The notes under the pieces were generated by a model that was given only the letters and a program-made list of their open reading frames with translations, was not told the origin of the DNA and did no database searches. Source: CAYQSU01 sp964420325 (GTDB lineage Bacteria; Pseudomonadota; Alphaproteobacteria; Rhodospirillales; Defluviicoccaceae). From it: 44,498 nucleotides of DNA. The stretch is from assembly GCA_964420325.1 (NCBI GenBank), contig CAYQSU010000023.1:1-44498 (forward strand), given 5' to 3'. Shown one piece after another: positions 1 to 12,765 of the stretch. Position 1 is the first letter of the stretch. Each line of letters begins with the position of its first letter. Both the position numbers and the translations under genes were made by a program.

Positions 1-436
1 TGGTCGCGTCGGCCATCGTGAACGGCACGTCGAGAATGCGCGCCAGCGTCTGCGCCAGCAACGTCTTGCCGCATCCGGTCGGGCCGACGAGCAGGATGTT
101 CGACTTGGCGAGCTCGACGTCGTTGCTCCGGCCGCTATGGCTCACCCGCTTGTAGTGATTGTGGACGGCAACGGACAGCACCCGCTTCGCGCGATCCTGG
201 CCGATCACGTAGTCGTCGAGAACGCTGCAGATCTCCCTCGGCGTCGGCACGCCCTCGCCCGACTTGACCAGGCTCGTCTTGTGCTCCTCGCGGATGATAT
301 CCATGCAGAGCTCGACGCACTCATCGCAGATGAACACCGTCGGCCCGGCAATCAGCTTACGGACCTCATGCTGGCTCTTGCCGCAAAAGGAGCAGTAAAG
401 CGTGTTCTTGGAGTCACCACCCGCGGATTTGCTCAT
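1..436 (-). CDS. clpX: ATP-dependent protease ATP-binding subunit ClpX (N-terminal part, runs off window)
   Basis: ClpX is the AAA+ unfoldase that feeds substrates to ClpP in the cytoplasm. About 145 N-terminal codons are present, starting from the ATG whose complement is at 434-436. The zinc-binding domain is visible as CSFCGK near residues 15-20 and CDECVELC near 37-44. It is followed by the start of the AAA+ module with the Walker A motif GPTGCGKT. The rest of the gene lies beyond position 1. It sits 172 bp downstream of clpP on the same strand, the common clpP-clpX order. The spacer contains a hairpin and an A/T-rich tract, so clpX may be partly transcribed from its own promoter. Identification is secure. 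Confidence 0.96.
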   Translation of the reverse strand, partial: MSKSAGGDSKNTLYCSFCGKSQHEVRKLIAGPTVFICDECVELCMDIIREEHKTSLVKSGEGVPTPREICSVLDDYVIGQDRAKRVLSVAVHNHYKRVSHSGRSNDVELAKSNILLVGPTGCGKTLLAQTLARILDVPFTMADAT

Positions 437-573
437 GGTCACTTCCCCGATAACAGCAATTGCCTATGTTACCCATTAGAGCCCGAATCCTACAACGCAA
501 AAAAAACAAAACCGTTAAAAACACTTAGCCCCTTGGTCCCGGAGCCGCGAGGCGGGCGCGGCAAGCCCCGCCG

Positions 574-601
574 GCTTCGGCAGCGGCGGCGGAGCCGAAG
601 C
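574..601 (-). terminator. Hairpin just downstream of clpP, possible terminator or processing site
   Basis: An 8-bp perfect inverted repeat (GCTTCGGC at 574-581 against GCCGAAGC at 594-601, 12-nt loop) begins 8 bases past the clpP stop codon. A T-rich tract on the minus strand (about 486-520) follows only after a further 50 bases, so this is not a textbook intrinsic terminator. It could attenuate or process the clpP-clpX message. Confidence 0.4.
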
Positions 602-608
602 GAACAGG

Positions 609-1271
609 CTAGGACCGCTCGGGTTTCGACGAACGACCCGGCGCATCGCCCTCGGTGGGACGCGGCCGTCTGACGACCACTTCGTCGACCACGCCGAAGT
701 CCCGCGCTTCTTCCGGGCTCATGAACCGGTCGCGCTCGAGGGACGATTCGATGACGTCGAGTGTCTGCCCCGTATGCTTCACATAGATCTCGTTGAGGCG
801 GGCCTTGAGCGCAAGGATCTCCCGTGCCTGGATCTCGATGTCGGTGGCCTGCCCCTGGACGCCGCCCGAGGGCTGATGCACCATGATCCGCGAGTTGGGC
901 AACGCGTACCGCTTGCCCTTGGCCCCCGACGCGAGCAACAACGAGCCCATCGAGGCCGCCTGGCCGATGCACACGGTGGACACGCTGGGGCGAATGTACT
1001 GCATCGTGTCGTAGATCGCCAAACCCGACGTCACGATTCCGCCGGGCGAGTTGATGTAGAAGGCGATGTCCTTGTTCGGGTTCTCGGATTCGAGAAACAA
1101 GAGCTGGGCACAGATCAGGCTGGCCACGGCGTCGTTGACCGCTCCCGTCAAGAAGATGATCCGCTCCTTGAGCAGGCGGGAATAGATGTCGTACGCGCGT
1201 TCGCCTCGGCTGGTGGTTTCGACCACCATGGGAACGAGCATATTCATGTGCGTATCAATCGAACCTGTCAT
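609..1271 (-). CDS. clpP: ATP-dependent Clp protease proteolytic subunit ClpP
   Basis: This is the serine peptidase core of the cytoplasmic ClpXP protease, 220 aa. I chose the ATG complementary to 1269-1271 because a GGTGG Shine-Dalgarno-like stretch precedes it and the protein then begins like other alphaproteobacterial ClpP proteins (MNMLVPMVVE close to the N-terminus). An upstream in-frame ATG at 1439 would add 56 arginine-rich residues of no known similarity. The catalytic triad is visible: Ser107 in GQAASMGS, His132 in MVHQPSGG and Asp181 in SLERDRF, with the same His-to-Asp spacing as in E. coli. It lies between tig (164 bp upstream) and clpX. Confidence 0.96.
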   Translation of the reverse strand: MTGSIDTHMNMLVPMVVETTSRGERAYDIYSRLLKERIIFLTGAVNDAVASLICAQLLFLESENPNKDIAFYINSPGGIVTSGLAIYDTMQYIRPSVSTVCIGQAASMGSLLLASGAKGKRYALPNSRIMVHQPSGGVQGQATDIEIQAREILALKARLNEIYVKHTGQTLDVIESSLERDRFMSPEEARDFGVVDEVVVRRPRPTEGDAPGRSSKPERS

Positions 1272-1435
1272 ATGATCCACCCTGTGCCCTCGGTGTGCGG
1301 CCGGGCGCCGCGACCACGCTCTCTTTATCTGGGGTCCCTGGCCGTGCCTGCAATCGCCGGACGCAGGCACGCGCGCCGGCCTTCGACGCCAGGCCGCGGC
1401 ACGGAGCGAAGCACTCGCCCCGCATGCCCGATCAG

Positions 1436-2935
<1,500 letters not shown>

Positions 2936-3034
2936 CGGACTCCCACTGACCCTGGATCCGCGTCGGCATGCCCCGGCGGCTCAGGCCTTTCGCCGTCCGA
3001 CGCCGAGGAGGGTGCCCGACTCGAAGTGTTCTGA

Positions 3035-3116
3035 TGCGGGCGGAGGGACTTGAACCCCCACGACTTGCGTCACAGGTACCTAAAACCTGCGTGTCTACCA
3101 GTTTCACCACGCCCGC
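3035..3116 (-). tRNA. tRNA-Leu (anticodon UAG)
   Basis: The minus strand folds as a class II tRNA. The acceptor stem is GCGGGCG (from 3116) paired with CGCCCGC (3042-3036), with discriminator A at 3035. The D-arm contains GGTAGACACGC. The anticodon stem CAGGT/ACCTG encloses the seven-base loop TTTAGGT, giving anticodon TAG (Leu, CUA/CUN codons). A long variable arm and a T-arm with GGTTCAAGTCC follow. The 3' bases after the discriminator read TCA, so CCA is not encoded and must be added after transcription. Confidence 0.95.
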
Positions 3117-3259
3117 GTCCGTTGCGAAACGACCGGGAGTGTAGGCCGACAATCTAGTCGGTTCGCAAAGGTTGTCAATTCCGAGGGTTGACAGCGGTGC
3201 CCGCCGGCGCCGGCATCGTCCCGTCCGCGCGTCGGCGTCCGCCACTCGGGCGATCGGGT

Positions 3260-4729
3260 TCACGGCTCGCAAAGCCGTTTCAGCCGTGCCGCCGTCAACG
3301 GAAGCGCTTCGAGGATGTCTTCGGCGATCAGAGCGGGACCGATCGTTCGGGCCGCCTCGCCGTGCATCCACGCCGCGGCACACGCGGCCAGGAACGCGTC
3401 CATCCCCTGGCTCAACAGCCCCAGAATCATTCCCGCCAGGACATCCCCGCTGCCGGCCGTTGCGAGCTCGGGAGGCGCATTGTGGTTGATGGCCGCTCGA
3501 CCGTCGGGTGCCGCGATAACCGTGTCCGGTCCCTTCAAGAGCACGACCGCGCCGCTCCGCCGGGCCGCCTCGCGCGCGCGGCCGACCTTGTCGCGCCGAA
3601 CCTCGAACAGCCGGGGAAACTCGCCTTCGTGCGGGGTCAGCACGCAGGGGCCGCGGATGCGATCGAACAGGGATCGCGGATCGTCCTGGAAGACGGTGAG
3701 CGCATCGGCATCGAGGACGCATGCCTTGTTCGTGTCGAGCGCGGTCAGGACCCTTTCCCGGGTCTCCTCGCCAAGCCCGGCCCCCGGACCGATCAGCACC
3801 GCGTGGCGGCGCCGGTCGGCGATGTAGGGCTGAAAGGCGCCGCCGTCGAGAACGGGCGCGACGATGGTGCCCGGGCGGCCCGTCGCATAGATCGGAAAGG
3901 CGCCGGCAGTGGTCGCGATGCTGACCAGCCCCGCCCCGGCGCGGCGCGCGCCTTCGGCGGCGAGGCGTCCGGCCCCGGTCATCCGCTCGCCGCCGACGAC
4001 GACCGCATGCCCTCTCGTGTACTTGTTGCTGTCCGGTCCGGGCCAGGGAAGGGAGGCAAGCCACACGGCAGGGCCATTGGCGAAGGTGCGGGGCGCGATG
4101 AGTGCCAGGACGGCCTCGGGGATGCCGATGTCGGCGACCACACGTTCGCCGCAACGCTCGCGTCCGGGCAAGAGGAGGTGACCCGGTTTCGCCCGCAAGA
4201 AGGTCACCGTCGCCCGACACCGGGGAGCCACGTCGAGGATCTGGCCGCTGTCGCCGTGGACGCCGCTCGGGATGTCGACGGCGACGCAGTCGAGATCGGC
4301 CGAGTTGACCCGCTCGATCACGTCGGCGACGAGGCCTTCCAGCGGTCGCGCCAGCCCCGCGCCGAAGAGCGCGTCGACGACCAGCGGTGAATGGGTGAGC
4401 AGGTTCGGGCCGAGCGGTTCGATGCGGCCGCTCCACCGGGCGGCGTTGACCGCGGCATCGCCTTTGAGGGTCGCGACGTCGCCGAGGAGCCCGACGGCGA
4501 CGGGCCAGCCGCGCCCGGCGAGCAGGCGGGCGACGACGAAGCCGTCGCCGCCGTTGTTGCCGGGACCGCAGAGGACGACCGTGCGCCGTGGCCGCCAGCG
4601 TCGGCGGATCTCGCGCGCGATCGCGGTGCCGGCGGCCTCCATCAGCGCCAGGCTGGCGATGCCGCTTGCCGCGGCGGCGGCATCGGCTCTGTACATCTCC
4701 TCGACGGTGAGGAGCTCGTGGCCGGTCAT
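3260..4729 (-). CDS. nnrD: Bifunctional NAD(P)H-hydrate epimerase / ADP-dependent (S)-NAD(P)H-hydrate dehydratase
   Basis: This repair enzyme restores NADH and NADPH from their damaged hydrated forms. At 489 aa it has the normal fused length. The N-terminal YjeF_N epimerase half (about 1-215) shows GPGNNGGDG near residue 55-63 and VDALFGAGL. The C-terminal ribokinase-like dehydratase half (about 230-489) shows GHAVVVGG, LIGPGAGLG, LTPHEGEF and the signature ATAGSGDVLAG. The ATG at 4729 is the natural start. tRNA-Leu lies 143 bp downstream on the same strand. The 177-bp region on its 5' side is shared with the divergent imuA promoter. Confidence 0.95.
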   Translation of the reverse strand: MTGHELLTVEEMYRADAAAAASGIASLALMEAAGTAIAREIRRRWRPRRTVVLCGPGNNGGDGFVVARLLAGRGWPVAVGLLGDVATLKGDAAVNAARWSGRIEPLGPNLLTHSPLVVDALFGAGLARPLEGLVADVIERVNSADLDCVAVDIPSGVHGDSGQILDVAPRCRATVTFLRAKPGHLLLPGRERCGERVVADIGIPEAVLALIAPRTFANGPAVWLASLPWPGPDSNKYTRGHAVVVGGERMTGAGRLAAEGARRAGAGLVSIATTAGAFPIYATGRPGTIVAPVLDGGAFQPYIADRRRHAVLIGPGAGLGEETRERVLTALDTNKACVLDADALTVFQDDPRSLFDRIRGPCVLTPHEGEFPRLFEVRRDKVGRAREAARRSGAVVLLKGPDTVIAAPDGRAAINHNAPPELATAGSGDVLAGMILGLLSQGMDAFLAACAAAWMHGEAARTIGPALIAEDILEALPLTAARLKRLCEP

Positions 4730-4829
4730 CGTCGTGGCTCCGGAAACGCCCGGCCTCGGATCATAGTGATCGCGACCGCGACCACAAGGCGGCGTCGCGA
4801 CCGGTGCCGCGAACCACGCTGCCTCGGTC

Positions 4830-4859
4830 TTGACGGAGGATCGTCCCGTGGTTTAGAAC
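4830..4859 (+). promoter_or_regulatory. Predicted sigma-70-type promoter of the imuA-imuB-dnaE2 operon
   Basis: TTGACG at 4830-4835 matches a -35 element and TAGAAC at 4854-4859 is a partial -10, separated by 18 bp. Its -10 overlaps the first half-site of the LexA box, the arrangement expected for a repressed SOS promoter. The assignment is by eye only. Confidence 0.5.
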
Positions 4860-4870
4860 ATAGAACGAAC
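4856..4870 (+). promoter_or_regulatory. LexA binding site (alphaproteobacterial SOS box, GAAC-N7-GAAC)
   Basis: GAAC at 4856-4859 and GAAC at 4867-4870 are separated by exactly seven bases, a direct repeat that is the reverse complement of the alphaproteobacterial SOS box GTTC-N7-GTTC. An extra GAAC sits at 4863-4866. The site ends 36 bp before the imuA start and overlaps the predicted -10. ImuA-ImuB-DnaE2 operons are classic LexA targets in this class, so the position strongly supports function. Confidence 0.88.
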
Positions 4871-4906
4871 ATAAAGTGTCCGTTATGGGTTCCGGCTGCT
4901 CTTTCC

Positions 4907-5734
4907 ATGCTCTCCTCCGACCGACCGTCTCGCCCCGATCCGGCTCTGATCGCCCGCCTCAATGATGCCATTCGGAGGCTCGGCGGGCAGGGCCTGCGGC
5001 CGAATGCCGCACCGGCCGTGCTCCCCCTGAACCTCGAGGCGATCGATGCCGCCCTGCCGTGGGGCGGTCTTCCCCGCGGCGGCCTCCACGAAGTGGCCGC
5101 CGCCGACGCGAGCGCCGCCGCCGTCGGCTTCTCCGCTGTTCTGCTGGCCCGGTTCGCGGATCGCAGCGGCGTCGTCGTCTGGTGTCGACGCCGGCCGGAC
5201 GGTCCCTACGGTCCCGGCCTCGCCGCCTTCGGCCTGGACGCGGCCCGCCTGATCGTCGTCCGCGCCCGCACCGAGACCGACGCCTTCTGGGCCATGGAGG
5301 AGGGCCTGAGGAGCGGAGCGGTGGCTGCCGTTCTGGGAGAAGTCGCCTCGCACCGACCGATCGCCCTCCGCCGCCTGCAGCTTGCCGCCGAAAGAGCCGG
5401 AACCACCGCCCTGCTGCTGCGGCCGTTCGGGTCCGCCGTCGGCTCGAGCCCGGCGGTCACGCGCTGGCGGGTCTGGTCTGCTCCCAGCGTCGCCACCGAC
5501 GATCCGTCCGCGGCGCTCCGCGGCCATCGCGTTCGGTGCCGTTGGCACGTCGAGCTGCTGCGCTTCAGGGTCGGCGTCCTTGCCTGCGGTGATGCATCTC
5601 GCCCACCGGGCACTCTCCCGGGATCGGCACGTTGGCTCCTGGAATGGCATGATGAAACGGGTGCTCTCGCTGTGGCTGCCGCGCTTCGCCACCGACCGGC
5701 TGAACCGAGGGTGGCGGCGGTCGCCGGGGTCTAG
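4907..5734 (+). CDS. imuA: ImuA, RecA-like SOS mutagenesis protein
   Basis: ImuA is the RecA-superfamily partner in the damage-inducible translesion mutasome with ImuB and DnaE2. The 275-aa protein starts at the ATG at 4907, shortly after the SOS box. An open frame extends upstream to 4391 but crosses the promoter and has no matching sequence. Recognisable features are the ALPWGGLPRGGLHEVA segment near residues 46-61 (where RecA-like folds carry the P-loop region) and the following segment with VVWCRRRPDGPYGPGL. A classical Walker A GxxxxGKT is absent, as is usual in this family. Its end overlaps the start of imuB by 86 bp. Confidence 0.88.
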   Translation: MLSSDRPSRPDPALIARLNDAIRRLGGQGLRPNAAPAVLPLNLEAIDAALPWGGLPRGGLHEVAAADASAAAVGFSAVLLARFADRSGVVVWCRRRPDGPYGPGLAAFGLDAARLIVVRARTETDAFWAMEEGLRSGAVAAVLGEVASHRPIALRRLQLAAERAGTTALLLRPFGSAVGSSPAVTRWRVWSAPSVATDDPSAALRGHRVRCRWHVELLRFRVGVLACGDASRPPGTLPGSARWLLEWHDETGALAVAAALRHRPAEPRVAAVAGV

Positions 5735-7246
5735 GCCTGCCGCCGATCTCCCTCTGGCGACCGTCACCACGGCGCAGGGGGGCATGCGCATCGTCGCGGC
5801 GAGCGCGGCGGCGGCCGAAAACGGGGTCGTTCCGGGGCTGACGCTCGCCGAGGCGCGCGCCCTGGTGCCCGATCTGGCGGCGGTCGCGGCCGATCCGCGG
5901 GCCGACCGGATGGCCTTGGAGGCCTTGGCCGACTGGTGCGGCTGCTATACGCCATGGACGGCGGTGGACGACAACACCGGCGGCGCGGGTCGCCCGGGCG
6001 GCGAGGCCGGCCTCTGGCTGAACACGAGCGGCTGTGCCCACCTGTTCGGCGGCGAGCCGGCGATGCTCGACGAGATCGTCGGACGCCTCCGGCGCTTCGG
6101 CTTTGCCGCCCGGGGTGCGGTGGCCGACACCCCCGGCGCCGCCTGGGCGCTCGCCCGCTTCGCGTCTGCCAGCACTGTCGTCGTTCCCTGCGGCACCGGC
6201 GAGGACGCGCTCACCTCGCTTCCGGTCGCCGGGCTGCGGCTCGCGCCGGCGACGGTCGAGGCGCTCGGGCAGGTCGGCCTCCACCGCATCGGCGACCTGC
6301 TGCCGCTGCCCAGGCAGGCGCTGGCCGCCCGCTTCGGCGAGCTCCTGTCGAGACGTCTCGACCAGGCCCTGGGGCGGATCGACGAGCCCTTGTCGCCGCG
6401 ATGCCCGGTGCCGGCGACGACGGCGCGCCTTGCCTTTGCCGAGCCCGTCAAGCAGGCTGCGGACATCGCGCGGGCGACCCGCCGGTTGCTCGAAGCGCTG
6501 TGCGACCGGCTGGCGGCAAGCCACCAGGGGGCCCGGCGGCTCGATCTCGCCTTCTACCGCATCGACGGCACCGTCGTCCGCGCCGCCATCGGCACCGGCC
6601 GGCCGACACGCGATCCCCGGCATCTCGCGCGCCTGTTCGGTGACAAGCTGGATGCCGTCGACGTCGGCTTCGGCATCGAGGCGGTCCGCCTCGCGGCGGC
6701 GGTGGTCGAGGCTCTTGGCGCCGTCCAGATGACGTTGACGGAGACGCGCGAGAGCCGGTCGGAAAGCCTCGCCCAGCTCGTCGACCGCCTCAGCAACCGG
6801 CTGCATCCGGGCCGCGTGGTGCGTCTCGTGCCGCAGGCGAGCCATCTCCCAGAGCGGGCCTGCCGAGCCCTTCCCGCCCTTTCCGTGACCGTCGCCGGCG
6901 CCGCGGCGGCCGGCGGCGCAGAGGACGACGAACGATCGCGCCGGCCCCGGCCCCTCGACCTCCTCCCCTCGCCGGAGCCGATCGAGGCGATCGCTCCCGT
7001 TCCCGACGGGCCGCCGGTGATGTTTCGCCGCGGCCGCGCTCAGCATCGGGTGATCGCCGCCGAGGGCCCCGAGCGCATCGGCCCCGAATGGTGGCTGGTG
7101 GACGGCGGGCACGATCCCGACCGGCTCTCGCGCATCCGCGACTACTACCGGATCGAAGATGCCGAAGGCCGCCGCTTCTGGGTCTATCGGGAAGGTCTCT
7201 ATCGTCCCGGCGTTCCTCCTCGCTGGTATCTGCACGGGCTGTTCCC

Positions 7247-7250
<4 letters not shown>
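5649..7250 (+). CDS. imuB: ImuB, catalytically inactive Y-family DNA polymerase homologue
   Basis: ImuB bridges DnaE2 to the sliding clamp and to ImuA during error-prone repair synthesis; in studied homologues the polymerase active-site acidic residues are lost. The 533-aa frame begins at tandem ATG codons (5649 and 5652), inside the end of imuA. The family-typical start MKRVLSLWLPRFATDRL is present. A Y-family palm/fingers region (TVTTAQGGMRIVAAS, PGLTLAEARALVP) follows. A helix-hairpin-helix region (GLHRIGDLLPLPRQALAARFG) and a little-finger region come next, and the C-terminus ends with the conserved WYLHGLFP. The canonical Y-family metal-binding DxD pattern is not visible at the N-terminus. 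The stop codon overlaps the dnaE2 start. Confidence 0.92.
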
Positions 7251-10396
<3,146 letters not shown>

Positions 10397-10496
10397 AATC
10401 CTGCGTCCGGCCCTTTGCAAATCGATCACGCGCGCTTAGCCTTGCGCTCTTTAGGGGCATCGGGCCGTGACAGCGGCCGAGGGGGAGACGTCGACC

Positions 10497-11132
10497 ATGG
10501 CGGCAAAGGTCCTGACCATCGCGCAACAGAAGGGCGGTGCCGGCAAGACGACGCTCGCGGCCCAGCTTGCCGTCGCCTACGCGACGTCCGGCAAGCGCGT
10601 CGCCCTGATCGACATCGACCCCCAGGGCAGTCTCTCGGCTTGGGATCGGGCGCGCGGCAGCGCGGGCGCGCGGATCCCCCACCCGCTCACCGTGGTCGCC
10701 GTCGCCGGCTGGCGTGTCGGCAACGAACTCACCCGCCTCGGCCGAGACCACGACATCGCCATCATCGACAGCCCGCCGCACGCCGAGACCGAGGCCCGCG
10801 TCGCCGTGCGCGCCGCCGACCTCGTGCTGGTGCCGATCCAGCCGAGCCCCATGGACCTGTGGGCGACCCAGCCGACCCTCGATCTCGCCCGCAGCACCGA
10901 CGTGCCGGTGCTGCTGGTGCTCAACCGCGTGCCGCCCCGCGGCAAGGTCGTCGACCTCATGCGCGAGAAGCTGAGCCAGGACGGCCTGCCGGTCGCCCAT
11001 GCCATGATCGGCAACCGCATCGCCTTCGCGGCAAGCATGCTGGAAGGGCTCACCGTCCTCGAGACCGCCCGCGGCAGCCCGGCGGCCAGGGAGATCCAGG
11101 CGCTTGCCGAGGAGGTCACCACCCGGCTATGA
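10497..11132 (+). CDS. Orphan ParA/MinD-family ATPase
   Basis: This is a 211-aa ParA-like P-loop ATPase. The deviant Walker A motif KGGAGKTT is at residues 12-19, with the signature lysine. Walker A' (DIDPQGS) and Walker B-like (IIDSPPH) motifs follow. The ATG at 10497 has a GGGGGA ribosome-binding site about 10 bases upstream; a GTG at 10467 is possible but less well supported. No parB gene or parS-like repeats lie nearby, so a chromosome-partition role cannot be claimed. It follows dnaE2 by 100 bp on the same strand and could be read through from the SOS operon. Its 3' end overlaps the convergent hydrolase-OsmC gene by 6 bp. Confidence 0.88.
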   Translation: MAAKVLTIAQQKGGAGKTTLAAQLAVAYATSGKRVALIDIDPQGSLSAWDRARGSAGARIPHPLTVVAVAGWRVGNELTRLGRDHDIAIIDSPPHAETEARVAVRAADLVLVPIQPSPMDLWATQPTLDLARSTDVPVLLVLNRVPPRGKVVDLMREKLSQDGLPVAHAMIGNRIAFAASMLEGLTVLETARGSPAAREIQALAEEVTTRL

Positions 11133-12386
11133 CCGGATCGTGGTCGCGACCAGAACCTCGGAGTGCAGGGTGCGGTGGACCGGGCAGCGGTCGGCGATCT
11201 CGAGCAGCCGTCGTCGCGTGTCCTCGTCGAGCGCGCCCACGATCTCGATCTCGCGCTGGATGCGATCGATCTTGCCGGTCTTCGTCTCGCACTCGCGGCA
11301 GTCCTCGGCGTGGATCTTGTCGTGCCTCAGCCTCACCACCGTTCGCTCGAGCGGGATCTTCTTGTGGTCGGCATACATGCGCAGCGTCATCGTCGTGCAG
11401 GCGCCGAGACCGGCGAGGAGGAGATCATAGGGCGACGGTCCCGCGTCGTTGCCCCCGTAGGCGACGGGTTCGTCGGCCGACAGACGATGCCGCCCGCCGA
11501 TCGAGACGAACTGCGCGAACTTGCCGTTGCCCGTCTCGGCAACGGTGACCATGTCCGGGGGCGTCTCGATGCCCGCCGGCTTCGTTGTCTCGGCGCCGAC
11601 CTCTTCGGGTTCTTCCGCGCCGATGTAGCGGCCGGCCCAGGCGGCGATGATGTTGGCGACGTAGAGCGCATCCTCGCGCCGGCTGATCAGATGGTCGGCA
11701 TCGTCGAGCGAGACGAAGCTCTTCGGGTGCTTGGCGGCGACGAAGATGCGGGTCGCATTGTCGATCCCGACGACCTGGTCGAAGGGCCCGTGGAAGACCA
11801 GCAGCGCCCGTTTCAGGCCGGCGATGTGCTCGCCCAGGGTGCCGGCCGCGATGTCGTCCAGAAACTGCTTCTGGATGCGGAAGGAGCGGCCGGCGATCTG
11901 CACCTCGGCCTCGCCCGTCGCCTCGATCTCCTCCAAGGAGCCGCAGAACAGGTTGCGCACGTGTCCCGGATCGGCCGGGGCGGCGATCGTGCACACCGCC
12001 GCTGCCTCGGGAACGCTTGCCGCCGCGGCCAGCACCGCGGCACCGCCGAGACTGTGGCCGATGAGGATCTTCGGCGCCTCCGCATGCGCGCGCATCCAGT
12101 CGGCGGCGGCGACCAGGTCGCCGACGTTCGACGAGAAGTTGGTGTTGGCGAACTCGCCCTCGCTCGCGCCGAGGCCGGTGAAGTCGAAGCGGACAACCGC
12201 AATGCCCTGTCGCGTCAGTCCCTCGGCGATGCGGGAGGCGGCGAAGATGTCTTTGCTGCAGGTGAAGCAGTGCGCGAACAGCGCGTACGCGCGCGCCGGG
12301 CCGGCGGGCCGGTCGAGCCGCGCCGCGAGCAGGCTTCTCCCGTCGGCCCCCTCGAAGGTGATTCTCTCGCTCCTGTTGCCGGTCAT
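11127..12386 (-). CDS. Alpha/beta hydrolase fused to an OsmC/Ohr-family peroxiredoxin domain
   Basis: This 419-aa protein joins two enzymes. Residues 1 to about 255 form an alpha/beta hydrolase with nucleophile Ser112 in GHSLGG, a likely acid Asp203 (HGPFDQVV) and His232 (DADH). Residues about 275-419 are an OsmC domain with the two redox cysteines Cys330 (LGACTTMT) and Cys401 (DRCPVHRTL), typical of enzymes reducing organic hydroperoxides. The start is the ATG at 12386, which has a strong GGAGGATC ribosome-binding site. The fusion is a known bacterial architecture, but its substrate is uncertain. The OsmC half suggests oxidative stress defence. Confidence 0.92.
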   Translation of the reverse strand: MTGNRSERITFEGADGRSLLAARLDRPAGPARAYALFAHCFTCSKDIFAASRIAEGLTRQGIAVVRFDFTGLGASEGEFANTNFSSNVGDLVAAADWMRAHAEAPKILIGHSLGGAAVLAAAASVPEAAAVCTIAAPADPGHVRNLFCGSLEEIEATGEAEVQIAGRSFRIQKQFLDDIAAGTLGEHIAGLKRALLVFHGPFDQVVGIDNATRIFVAAKHPKSFVSLDDADHLISRREDALYVANIIAAWAGRYIGAEEPEEVGAETTKPAGIETPPDMVTVAETGNGKFAQFVSIGGRHRLSADEPVAYGGNDAGPSPYDLLLAGLGACTTMTLRMYADHKKIPLERTVVRLRHDKIHAEDCRECETKTGKIDRIQREIEIVGALDEDTRRRLLEIADRCPVHRTLHSEVLVATTIRS

Positions 12387-12576
12387 GTCCGATCCTCCGT
12401 TGGTTCCGGATGCCTCGCCTCGGGTCCGCGATGCGGGCATGGGCGCCGGCCCTTGCCCCGAGGTGCGCGCGAGGCCGATTGCCCGAGGCACCAGGGTTGC
12501 GGTATCTGAGAGAGCGTCAACGCCTTTCGCTCCGGCACGCAATCACCAACACGAGAGACTGGGAGAGCATCCCGCC

Positions 12577-12735
12577 GTGACCAGCGACAAGAACGAACTT
12601 GAGGACCTCGAGAAACGCCTCGCGAAGGATTGGGGCCCGGCCATCTCGCCGACGCGCAAGAGGCTCGCCGGCCTGTTCATCGTCGTCGCCTTTCTCGGCC
12701 TCATCGCCCTTGCCTTTGTCAGCGTCCCGCGCTGA
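12577..12735 (+). CDS. Small single-pass membrane protein, 52 aa
   Basis: A GTG-start frame is preceded by GGGAGAG about 10 bases upstream and encodes 52 residues. The first half is charged and probably helical (ELEDLEKRLAKDWG). The second half is one hydrophobic membrane segment (LAGLFIVVAFLGLIALAFV), and the protein ends shortly after it. I do not recognise the family. It lies in the gap between the hydrolase-OsmC gene (divergent) and the amidohydrolase gene (convergent). Coding bias and a clean membrane helix support a real gene, but the evidence is modest. Confidence 0.5.
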   Translation: MTSDKNELEDLEKRLAKDWGPAISPTRKRLAGLFIVVAFLGLIALAFVSVPR

Positions 12736-12765
12736 CCAAGGGGCGAGCGGGCGCCGCTGTTCCGA

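Noticed and set aside
4391..4906. Upstream extension of the imuA open frame
   Set aside because: It crosses the SOS box and predicted promoter and lies antisense to nnrD; the ATG at 4907 gives a protein of normal family length.
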